Source: a bacterium (GTDB lineage Bacteria > JAMCPX01). From it: a DNA stretch of 5,597 bases. The stretch lies in assembly GCA_021792615.1 (NCBI GenBank), contig JAJYUJ010000068.1, positions 1-5,597 of the forward strand, given 5' to 3'. Under the pieces are notes generated by a model. It did not search any database and was not told the DNA's origin. It saw only the letters and a list, made by a program, of their open reading frames with translations. Both the position numbers and the translations under genes were made by a program. Below are positions 1 to 5,597 of the stretch, piece after piece. Each line of letters begins with the position of its first letter. Positions within the stretch are counted from its first letter, which is position 1.

Positions 1-2929
1 CGTCGACCCAGCAGTATCGGGGATCGAGGGACAACCGGCCTTCCTTAAGCTGGAGGCACGTATCATTACCGGTCAGCAATCTCAATCTCTGCAATGTTGT
101 TGAAAAAGCACTGTGAGATTTGTCTCCCTCTGTATCCGGCCAGAGGGCATCGCTGATCATCTCTTCCCTGACATCTATTCCTCCATATGCGACCAATGCC
201 TTGAGCATATTCAGGGGCATTTTTTGGACCTTGCCGGAAAATCCCAATGTTTTATCGTCTTTCGTTAATAAAAAACCGCCGAGAGTATGGATTTTGAATG
301 TCCATGGCCAATTCTCGATATCAATGATATTCAGGGGATCCTGCGCATTACGCCTGTTCGACGCCGGGTTGCCTGGAACAAGTCCTCGTCTTTTAATAAG
401 CATCTGTACGTATGGTACCTCTATCCCGGCTTGAAGCGCCTTTATGCATAATGCGAGCATAATATCGGGCATCCATCGCCAGTGATTTATATAGCCCTGC
501 TCTCTTCCGATCTTCATACCATTGCGTAATTGTTCAATGCCTTCATGTTCATTGCCGCAGGCAAAATCCATCTGTGCCTCAAGCAGATAGCAATAGAACT
601 CCAGTATTACCGATCGCATCTCTTCGGCCGTATGTCTTGCCTGCACCAGGTTTTTACGGACATTATCATAATCCCCGTATGATACCTGGACCTGGGCCAG
701 CCCGAGTCTATTGATAGCTTCGGGAAACGGCGTGCCAGACTGAATCGCTGCTTGCAGTGCCTCTTCGCCATATTTCAGGGACACCGGCAGATTACCCTGC
801 AGATGGTTGAGATAGCTTCGCAGGTAATAATAGTGCGAGATGTCAAGCGTATGGCTGCTGTCCATATGAGTGTACATGCTGTTGAGATATTTCTCTGCTG
901 CGGGCAGAGCTCCGGTTGTCAGTGCATAATATGCTCCCTGGGCAAAAAACATGTGGTCCCACAAATGTACGCCATATTTGTTAGCCATCGCAAGACCCTC
1001 ATCGATAGCGGAAGGTGTATCCGGGGATACGGTAATCCAAAGGTAAATACATCGCATAACCTGACCCAGGATCATCTCCATCGGAGTGATCCCTTCCTGT
1101 TTGTTGTGATTTCTGTCCGGTGCGTCCGGATCTTGCAGAGCATTCAGTTCAGCCGGTTCATGCAAATCAAAAAGCACGTTCATTCTTGCAATGTCGCCAA
1201 TCCATGCGTTGTAAAGGAGGAGGTAGTTACTCAGCATTGCACGCGTACGCACATCAATGCGTTCTCCGTTTTTGGCCTGTACAAGAGCTTCGGCACGCAT
1301 TACCCACGGCGATATATTATTCTGCTGCGGCTTGCGGTAGATCAAGGACAGGAGCATGATGGAGATGAAGTGTGCTTCAATCTGCAGAGAAGAAAAAGGT
1401 ATGCGAGCGAGCACCTCCTGTATGATCTCGATCAAATGATCGAGCGGCATAAAGTTGTTCCATTCTATGCAGTATGTTCTTGCCGCGCCTGCCCATGACA
1501 AAAACAATCCATCCCCGTTGTTTTGGTCCTGTTGTCCCAGAAATAAGTCAAATGCCTTCTCAAGCTTTTTGCGGCTTTCGGTAAGGGAGAACGGCAGAAT
1601 TGCTACTCCATACCAATAGAGCAGCCATGGTGCCGTGTCAATGACCGTGGCGGGCAGCTGCCGCAGCCATTGGAGTACGATTTGATTTCTTCCCTGCATG
1701 ATGAGGGCCTGCGCATTATTGAGAATAATCCGGACAAGGGCATGCCAGTCTTTGCATGCATGGAACAGTTTTGCCGCCTCTTCAATCTCTCCGGACTGCT
1801 CCAGCAGTTCAGCAGCTTTTTTCTGTATTCCTTCTATTTCTTTTTCCGGGAATGATTTGTTTGCCTGTGCAAGGAGAAACTCGCGGAAGAGCGAATGATA
1901 ATGGTAGGCAGATTCAACGGCGGATATTTTTACGGTAAAATAATTGTTAAGATGCAGCCGCGCAAGCAAGTTCTCCGGATGGTCCATTCCGGTAAGTTTT
2001 TCTGCCATGGCAAAGGTTATCTTCGGCAAAAACGCCGTTTTCATCAAGAAGTCCTGTATGGTTTTATCAATCCTGTTAAAAATCTCATCGGCAAAATAGT
2101 TGAAGAATCTTTCCTCGAAGATCTCACTCTTTATAAGGCTGGCGTCTTCCTTCCTGTACTTTTCCATCAGCAAAACGAGACCTGCTGCCCAACCCTGTAC
2201 TTTATCATGGAACTGTTGAGCATCCTGATCGCTCAGATGTTTCAGTCCCCTCTTGCGAAGAAACAGCATGGTTTCATCCATGGAAAATTTCATGTCCGAA
2301 TCTGTCATAAATCCTATCTTCTCCCCGGTGCGAAGATGAAGGAATGCTGCAGGGGGATCGCTTTTGCTTATACAGATAAAGTGTATGCAGTGCTGAACAC
2401 ACCCGGACATCATGGATAATGCGACACTCATGGCCTTATGGAGTATTGAATCGGCGGGTATGTCCTGGTAATTATCGAATACAATAACAAACTTTTTTTG
2501 CTGCTCCAGGCAGTTGTAGAGTTCCTGAAAGAACAGACGTGTAAAGGCCGGGATGTCCAGGAGGTGTTCCGGCGTAAACAAGGGCAATGTTTGAGTGTAC
2601 CTTTTGGGAGCGCTCTTCTGGAATCTGGTTTGGGATCGGGGTTTTGATATAATATCTTTTGCTGCCATACCCAGATAATAAAAAAATGTCGATAACTCAT
2701 TATCCCCTTCATCCAGATGATAGTATATATAGGGTATTTTGCGGGTCTTAAGATAGTGAACAACAAATGTAGTCTTACCGGCCCCCGGCATACCGGATAT
2801 CCAGACAATGGGTTTTTTCAGGAGTTTATTCAATAATCGGAACAATCCCTTTCTATGAATAACGCCGGCCACCTCTGGTTTGCTTATTTTATAGATAGTA
2901 TTCGCTATGTTGTCAGTTTTAGATTTCAT
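1..2929 (-). CDS. MalT/STAND-type ATP-dependent transcriptional regulator with C-terminal SARP/OmpR-type DNA-binding domain (3' end off window)
   Basis: This is a large cytoplasmic signal-integrating regulator; 976 codons are visible and the frame runs off the left edge with no stop. The ATG at 2929-2927 is preceded directly by an in-frame TGA (2932-2930), so no earlier start exists; no clear Shine-Dalgarno is seen. Visible features in order: Walker A GMPGAGKT (residues 46-53); Walker B VIVFDN (148-153, Asp152); the GWAAGL motif (246-251) typical of MalT-like ATPases; a winged-helix segment ending in HSLFREFLL (from His345); about 500 residues of helical, TPR-like sequence; and from about residue 877 a winged helix beginning LGGF (883-886), with ALWPD (Trp930) and the QRLRLL and RLSLDP signatures of SARP/AfsR-type activators. 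A BTAD-type helical domain probably follows beyond the window. In MalT relatives, ATP and an inducer drive oligomerisation and activation. Here the usual LuxR-type helix-turn-helix is replaced by a SARP-like domain. The ligand is unknown. It is divergent from the radical SAM operon, so probably regulates it (inference). Confidence 0.9.
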   Translation of the reverse strand, partial: MKSKTDNIANTIYKISKPEVAGVIHRKGLFRLLNKLLKKPIVWISGMPGAGKTTFVVHYLKTRKIPYIYYHLDEGDNELSTFFYYLGMAAKDIISKPRSQTRFQKSAPKRYTQTLPLFTPEHLLDIPAFTRLFFQELYNCLEQQKKFVIVFDNYQDIPADSILHKAMSVALSMMSGCVQHCIHFICISKSDPPAAFLHLRTGEKIGFMTDSDMKFSMDETMLFLRKRGLKHLSDQDAQQFHDKVQGWAAGLVLLMEKYRKEDASLIKSEIFEERFFNYFADEIFNRIDKTIQDFLMKTAFLPKITFAMAEKLTGMDHPENLLARLHLNNYFTVKISAVESAYHYHSLFREFLLAQANKSFPEKEIEGIQKKAAELLEQSGEIEEAAKLFHACKDWHALVRIILNNAQALIMQGRNQIVLQWLRQLPATVIDTAPWLLYWYGVAILPFSLTESRKKLEKAFDLFLGQQDQNNGDGLFLSWAGAARTYCIEWNNFMPLDHLIEIIQEVLARIPFSSLQIEAHFISIMLLSLIYRKPQQNNISPWVMRAEALVQAKNGERIDVRTRAMLSNYLLLYNAWIGDIARMNVLFDLHEPAELNALQDPDAPDRNHNKQEGITPMEMILGQVMRCIYLWITVSPDTPSAIDEGLAMANKYGVHLWDHMFFAQGAYYALTTGALPAAEKYLNSMYTHMDSSHTLDISHYYYLRSYLNHLQGNLPVSLKYGEEALQAAIQSGTPFPEAINRLGLAQVQVSYGDYDNVRKNLVQARHTAEEMRSVILEFYCYLLEAQMDFACGNEHEGIEQLRNGMKIGREQGYINHWRWMPDIMLALCIKALQAGIEVPYVQMLIKRRGLVPGNPASNRRNAQDPLNIIDIENWPWTFKIHTLGGFLLTKDDKTLGFSGKVQKMPLNMLKALVAYGGIDVREEMISDALWPDTEGDKSHSAFSTTLQRLRLLTGNDTCLQLKEGRLSLDPRYCWVD

Positions 2930-2964
2930 TCAATGTATTTAATAAAAGGTAATATAAACAAGCT

Positions 2965-2989
2965 GTTATATTGTATTGTACAACAATAT
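2965..2989. promoter_or_regulatory. Inverted repeat ahead of the regulator gene, possible operator with weak minus-strand -10
   Basis: ATATTGT (2968-2974) and ACAATAT (2983-2989) form a perfect 7-bp inverted repeat around an 8-bp centre, which itself contains the palindrome TTGTACAA (2976-2983). The site lies about 40 bp upstream of the regulator start. On the minus strand, TATAAC (2970-2965) could be a -10 element for the regulator, overlapping the left arm; no good -35 accompanies it. Autoregulation or binding by another dimeric regulator would fit. The region is AT-rich, so chance symmetry is possible. Confidence 0.35.
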
Positions 2990-3041
2990 TGAAAACGATT
3001 ACACATGTCAAGCGCTAAAACAATCAAGGTATTTCAACATC

Positions 3042-3065
3042 AAAAAAGACCGGAGAAATGCCGGT
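3042..3065 (-). terminator. Weak intrinsic-terminator-like hairpin on the minus strand
   Basis: Read on the minus strand, ACCGG (3065-3061), a 7-nt loop and CCGGT (3053-3049) form a short GC-rich stem, followed by C and six Ts (3047-3042). This resembles a minimal rho-independent terminator. It would stop leftward antisense transcription before it enters the regulator gene. The stem is only 5 bp, so efficiency is doubtful; on the plus strand no U-tract follows. Confidence 0.35.
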
Positions 3066-3072
3066 GATAGCA

Positions 3073-3111
3073 GTTTGATTTGTAAACAAGTAATCTGTAT
3101 GATAATCAAAC
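3073..3111. promoter_or_regulatory. Inverted repeat GTTTGATT/AATCAAAC bracketing the rightward promoter
   Basis: GTTTGATT (3073-3080) and AATCAAAC (3104-3111) are perfect 8-bp inverted copies. Their centres are 31 bp apart, about three helical turns. The left arm covers the -35 element and the right arm covers the expected transcription start. This placement would suit an operator at which a dimer or oligomer controls the promoter. Function is inferred from position and symmetry alone. Confidence 0.4.
3075..3103 (+). promoter_or_regulatory. Predicted sigma70-type promoter of the radical SAM operon
   Basis: TTGATT at 3075-3080 (four of six consensus -35 bases), a 17-bp spacer, and TATGAT at 3098-3103 (five of six -10 bases). 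Transcription would begin near 3110, leaving an A-rich 5' leader of about 108 nt before the GTG at 3218. This is the best promoter match I see in the intergenic region. Confidence 0.55.
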
Positions 3112-3137
3112 AATCAATCGAAGAGCAGGTTAGAAGA

Positions 3138-3221
3138 ATGGATCACATAAGAAACAAAAACACAGAAGAAAACAAGATGATCGGTACTATCGGGAAAGAA
3201 AGGCAGGAACCAGGCCGGTGA
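3138..3221 (+). CDS. Possible 27-residue leader peptide, translationally coupled to the radical SAM gene
   Basis: An ATG at 3138 opens a 27-codon frame inside the predicted transcript. Its TGA (3219-3221) overlaps the GTG start of the radical SAM gene in a GTGA arrangement, the classic geometry of stop-start coupling. The peptide is charged and hydrophilic (begins MDHIRNKNTEENK), with no membrane segment, no cysteines and no run of one amino acid of the kind seen in attenuation peptides. A purine-rich stretch with GAAGA precedes the ATG, but a proper Shine-Dalgarno is weak. I do not recognise it. It may simply be untranslated leader that happens to be open. Confidence 0.22.
   Translation: MDHIRNKNTEENKMIGTIGKERQEPGR
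3201..3208 (+). promoter_or_regulatory. Ribosome binding site for the GTG-initiated radical SAM gene
   Basis: AGGCAGGA lies with its AGGA core (3205-3208) nine bases before the GTG at 3218. The frame is open upstream only to a TAG at 3131 and has no ATG in that stretch, so this site together with the MKVLLV opening supports GTG as the start. Confidence 0.55.
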
Positions 3222-4573
3222 AGGTCTTACTCGTGGCCACAAACAGACTCACGACCCCGTATCCTGTCTATCCTATAGGGTTGGACTATGTCGCCGGTGC
3301 AATCACCCCTTTGCATACCGTGGACATCATCGATCTTTGCTGTGACGGAAATGAACCGGATACACTCGAAACCAGGATAAAGGAATTTGCACCGGATATT
3401 GTGGGATTGTCCCTGAGAAACGTGGATACCTCTGATTCAATCAATGCACAGAATTTTCTGGATTATTATAAAGACGTCCTGGCGACGGTACGTCGGTCAA
3501 CGCATGCGCCTGTTGTACTCGGCGGGAGTGCCTTCAGCATATTTCCGGAGCAATTCATGCAGGCCTTGGGTGCGGAATACGGCATTGTCGGTGACGGTGA
3601 ACGTCTCGCACAACTCCTTGCTGCCCTGGAAAAAGGAGCTGATGCGGCTTCAGTGTCCGGGGTCATCGTACAAGGTAAAAAGATGAACGGGAATTTCACT
3701 TTGTGGGAAGGTGCCGTTACAAGGGCATTCGATAAACAACGTCCCCATCTGGCACGTTACCTGAAACAAGGGGGCATACTCAATCTTCAGACCAAGCGCG
3801 GGTGCCCGTTCAAGTGTATCTACTGTACCTACCCGCTCATAGACGGCAGTTTTATGCGGTGTTTTGAGCCTGAATCAGTCGGACGGATGGCACGGGAGCT
3901 TCAGGATGCCGGGGCGAAATTTATCTACATTACGGATTCTTCTTTTAATGCGGATGTCGACCACAGCATTGCAGTTGCCGAGGCTTTTGCCCGCAACAAG
4001 GTCGGCATTCCCTGGGGAGGTTTTTTTACGCCCAAGCGCCTGCCTGCGGATTATTTCCGCAGGTTGGCGGACTGCGGCCTGACCCATGTGGAGTTCGGCA
4101 CGGACTCCCTGTGCGATGCAACGCTGGCTTCTTATCATAAGCCGTTCAGGCTTGAACAGGCACTCGAGGCGCACCGCATGGCAGGCGAGGCGGGCTTGTA
4201 TGTTTCGCACTACCTTATCGTTGGCGGCCCCGGGGAGAACGAACAGACACTCCGCGAAACACTGGATAACGCCGAAAAACTCAAACATACGGTACTGTTC
4301 TTTTTTTTCAGGATGCGGATTTACCCGGGTACACTCCTGCATACCATCGCCCTGAATGAGCATAATCCCGAATACAACGATGTCTTCTCGCGCCAGGTGT
4401 TTTATCAGACCGACCCTCTTTGGAATGATACGATGGTGCGTATGGTAAGGGAACGATCACGGGGACGGGCAAACTGGATTACCGGATCCGGCGGGGAAAA
4501 TATGGAGAAGGTTATTTCCCGCATGTACAGCCGCGGATATACAGGGCCGTTATGGGAAAAACTGATCCAGTAG
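3218..4573 (+). CDS. B12-binding-domain radical SAM protein, possibly lipid-biosynthesis type
   Basis: A complete 451-residue class B-like radical SAM enzyme. Residues 1 to about 140 form a Rossmann-like cobalamin-binding domain: MKVLLVAT strand, VVLGGSAFS (99-107) and the GDGE motif (125-128). The radical SAM core, about 185-400, carries C196-x3-C200-x2-C203 for the 4Fe-4S cluster, YITDSSFN (237-244), VEFGTDS (291-297), the GGPGE loop (336-340) and RIYPGT (367-372). Such proteins cleave S-adenosylmethionine to a 5'-deoxyadenosyl radical; many use methylcobalamin to methylate unactivated carbon, others do cyclisations or rearrangements. The canonical DxHxxG cobalamin-ligand motif is absent: the matching place reads DLCCDGN (39-45), so B12 would bind without a lower His ligand. 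From memory, the overall pattern is close to the family named 'lipid biosynthesis B12-binding/radical SAM protein', associated with ladderane-like gene clusters; I could not test this. The start is GTG with a good AGGA site. It heads an operon and overlaps the next gene by 22 bp. Confidence 0.92.
   Translation: MKVLLVATNRLTTPYPVYPIGLDYVAGAITPLHTVDIIDLCCDGNEPDTLETRIKEFAPDIVGLSLRNVDTSDSINAQNFLDYYKDVLATVRRSTHAPVVLGGSAFSIFPEQFMQALGAEYGIVGDGERLAQLLAALEKGADAASVSGVIVQGKKMNGNFTLWEGAVTRAFDKQRPHLARYLKQGGILNLQTKRGCPFKCIYCTYPLIDGSFMRCFEPESVGRMARELQDAGAKFIYITDSSFNADVDHSIAVAEAFARNKVGIPWGGFFTPKRLPADYFRRLADCGLTHVEFGTDSLCDATLASYHKPFRLEQALEAHRMAGEAGLYVSHYLIVGGPGENEQTLRETLDNAEKLKHTVLFFFFRMRIYPGTLLHTIALNEHNPEYNDVFSRQVFYQTDPLWNDTMVRMVRERSRGRANWITGSGGENMEKVISRMYSRGYTGPLWEKLIQ
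4543..4546 (+). promoter_or_regulatory. Ribosome binding site inside the radical SAM gene for the downstream gene
   Basis: AGGG sits five bases before the ATG at 4552, within the last codons of the radical SAM gene. The downstream frame is open back to a TGA at 4426 and ATG 4552 is its first ATG, so this site decides the start and implies translational coupling. Confidence 0.5.
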
Positions 4574-5597
4574 TACTACACAGGGTAACGCTCTTTCCCC
4601 TTTCCATTGCACTTCTCGCAGGCATCGGTGCCGTTCAGATCGCAGTGGTCCTTTTTTTTGTATCACCGGATCTTGCGCTTATCCCGCTGATCCTCTTTGT
4701 CATTCTATGCCTCGTTGCCCCGTTTTTCCCGGGGTCATGGTTTTTCATGCCCGTCATTACCCATGGGAATAAACAAAAAAATGCCGTTGCGCTTACCTTT
4801 GACGACGGCCCGTCTCCGGAAACAACACCTCTCCTTTTGGAGATACTGAAAAAGTACAATGTCCCTGCAACGCATTTTGTGATAGGTGCGAAGGCAAAGG
4901 CGCATCCAATGCTGGTGGACAGCATGCTTTCCCAGGGGCATACCCTGGGCAACCACACCATGAACCATGATGTTTTTATCATGCTGAAGTCTTCCAAGAG
5001 ACTTGGGCAGGAGATTGAACAATGCCAGAAAGTGCTTGAGGCCCACGGCGTGCACCCGCTCATGTTCAGGCCCCCGGTCGGCATTGTGAACCCGAGGCTC
5101 TGGAGAGAGCTCCTTGTCCGGGGAATGTACTGCGTTATTTTCAGTATCAGGGCACGCGATATGGGAAACAGACGGGTAGCGGGCATTGCGTACCGGATCC
5201 TCAAAAAAGTGAGAGACGGGGACATCATCATCCTGCACGATCGCGCACTCAAGACAAATCAGCTGGTCGGTCCGTGGTTGAAAGAAATGGAGCAGGTGAT
5301 CGCCGGCATACAGGCAAAGGGGCTCAGGATCGTTCCGCTTGCCGATCTGATCGGAAAGCCGGTCATGAACACGGTTCAAGACGGGTTTGTGCGCGGACCG
5401 GTTGCTGCGTTCTATGACGGTATAGCAGGTTTTTACGACAAAGAGCAGGACTCAGGACTTATATCCGTTCCGCGCAGGGCAGAGCATGAGGCAGTGATCA
5501 AAAGGCTCCCGTCGTTTGTCCGGCGCCCGGACAGAGTGCTTGAGATTGGGTGCGGAACGGGACTTTACACACTTGAGCTCGCACGCAGGGCAAAAGA
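4552..5597 (+). CDS. Membrane-anchored NodB-type polysaccharide deacetylase fused to a SAM-dependent methyltransferase (3' end off window)
   Basis: 348 codons are visible and the frame continues past the right edge. Residues about 12-37 and 41-59 are two hydrophobic segments joined by a short SPD turn, a likely membrane hairpin. The NodB (carbohydrate esterase 4) domain follows with all motifs: TFDDGP (82-87, catalytic and metal Asp84/Asp85), HTMNH (135-139, metal His pair), FRPP (172-175), RARD (200-203) and ILHD (227-230, His229). Members remove N-acetyl groups from sugars in a metal-dependent reaction; some relatives hydrolyse other amides. After residue 284 a new domain starts with an FYDGIAGFYD segment and reaches motif I of class I methyltransferases, VLEIGCGTG (329-337), before the window ends. 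The two domains are in one frame with no stop between them. With basic residues at the N terminus and an even number of membrane spans, both domains would face the cytoplasm, where S-adenosylmethionine is available (inference). It overlaps the radical SAM gene by 22 bp, suggesting coupled expression. The substrate is unknown; the methyltransferase could act on lipid, sugar or acyl intermediates. Confidence 0.88.
   Translation, partial: MGKTDPVVLHRVTLFPLSIALLAGIGAVQIAVVLFFVSPDLALIPLILFVILCLVAPFFPGSWFFMPVITHGNKQKNAVALTFDDGPSPETTPLLLEILKKYNVPATHFVIGAKAKAHPMLVDSMLSQGHTLGNHTMNHDVFIMLKSSKRLGQEIEQCQKVLEAHGVHPLMFRPPVGIVNPRLWRELLVRGMYCVIFSIRARDMGNRRVAGIAYRILKKVRDGDIIILHDRALKTNQLVGPWLKEMEQVIAGIQAKGLRIVPLADLIGKPVMNTVQDGFVRGPVAAFYDGIAGFYDKEQDSGLISVPRRAEHEAVIKRLPSFVRRPDRVLEIGCGTGLYTLELARRAK

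Larger units (their letters stand above)
3018..3117 (+). repeat. Direct repeat pair AAACAATCAA flanking the promoter region
   Basis: The 10-mer AAACAATCAA occurs at 3018-3027 and again at 3108-3117, 90 bp apart, on either side of the predicted rightward promoter. The second copy overlaps a tandem of near-identical octamers, AATCAAAC then AATCAATC (3104-3119). SARP-type activators are known to bind short direct repeats, so these are candidate binding sites for the divergent regulator. The link is inference, and A-rich composition raises the chance of coincidence. Confidence 0.35.

Noticed and set aside
752-1498. A 248-codon plus-strand open frame opposite the regulator gene
   Set aside because: It lies entirely antisense to the regulator coding frame, has an implausible Cys/His-rich composition and matches no recognisable domain; the regulator frame carries clear family motifs on both sides of it.
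3049-3065. Riboswitch (for example a cobalamin type) in the operon leader
   Set aside because: A B12 riboswitch would suit the B12 enzyme, but I find no B12-box-like element; the only clear hairpin is 5 bp and lies upstream of the predicted transcription start.
2976-3221. An 81-codon plus-strand open frame with a TTG start reaching into the radical SAM gene
   Set aside because: Its start lies inside the palindrome at 2968-2989 and upstream of the best promoter, has no ribosome binding site, and its composition is that of AT-rich intergenic DNA. Only the last 27 codons (from ATG 3138) are kept, as a low-confidence candidate.
4301-4308. Run of eight Ts in the radical SAM gene as a programmed slippage site or sequencing frameshift
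   Set aside because: The frame reads correctly across it, with conserved motifs on both sides (GGPGE before, RIYPGT after), so a frameshift is not needed.
3875-4363. A 162-codon minus-strand open frame opposite the radical SAM core
   Set aside because: It is antisense to the region between the cluster-binding cysteines and RIYPGT of an intact radical SAM gene, and has no family signature.
4635-5379. Two long minus-strand open frames (205 and 214 codons) opposite the deacetylase gene
   Set aside because: Both mirror the NodB domain, which has all five catalytic motifs on the plus strand; the minus frames show no recognisable motif and no ribosome binding site.
1-5597. CRISPR array, insertion sequence or tRNA
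   Set aside because: No regularly spaced repeats, transposase signature, terminal inverted repeats or cloverleaf-like sequence were seen on either strand.

Overview
The window looks like one edge of a biosynthetic gene cluster from an anaerobic bacterium. B12-binding radical SAM enzymes and SARP/MalT-type hybrid regulators are frequent in Desulfobacterota (old Deltaproteobacteria) and Planctomycetota. That placement is an inference from gene content; the window holds no rRNA or other marker gene.

Layout. The left half (1-2929, minus strand) is one uninterrupted coding region running off the left edge. It encodes a very large ATP-dependent transcriptional regulator: a MalT/STAND-type ATPase, a winged helix, a long helical (TPR-like) region and a C-terminal OmpR/SARP-type winged helix. 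I followed its frame line by line over 976 codons and found no stop or frameshift. A divergent intergenic region of about 290 bp (2930-3217) follows. It holds a good sigma70-type promoter facing right (TTGATT-17-TATGAT), several inverted and direct repeats that could be operators, a weak terminator-like hairpin on the minus strand, and a possible 27-codon leader peptide. The right half (plus strand) holds a complete B12-binding-domain radical SAM protein (GTG start, 3218-4573). It overlaps by 22 bp a gene that runs off the right edge (4552-5597). That gene encodes an unusual protein: an N-terminal membrane hairpin, a NodB-type deacetylase domain with all its catalytic motifs, and then the beginning of a class I SAM-dependent methyltransferase.

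How the genes may work together. The divergent arrangement suggests that the large regulator controls the radical SAM/deacetylase operon from the shared intergenic region. The radical SAM protein resembles, from memory, the B12/radical SAM family that databases link to lipid (ladderane-type) biosynthesis. Together with a membrane-anchored deacetylase-methyltransferase it suggests a modified lipid or lipid-linked product, but the substrate cannot be read from this window. The rest of the cluster would lie to the right of position 5597.
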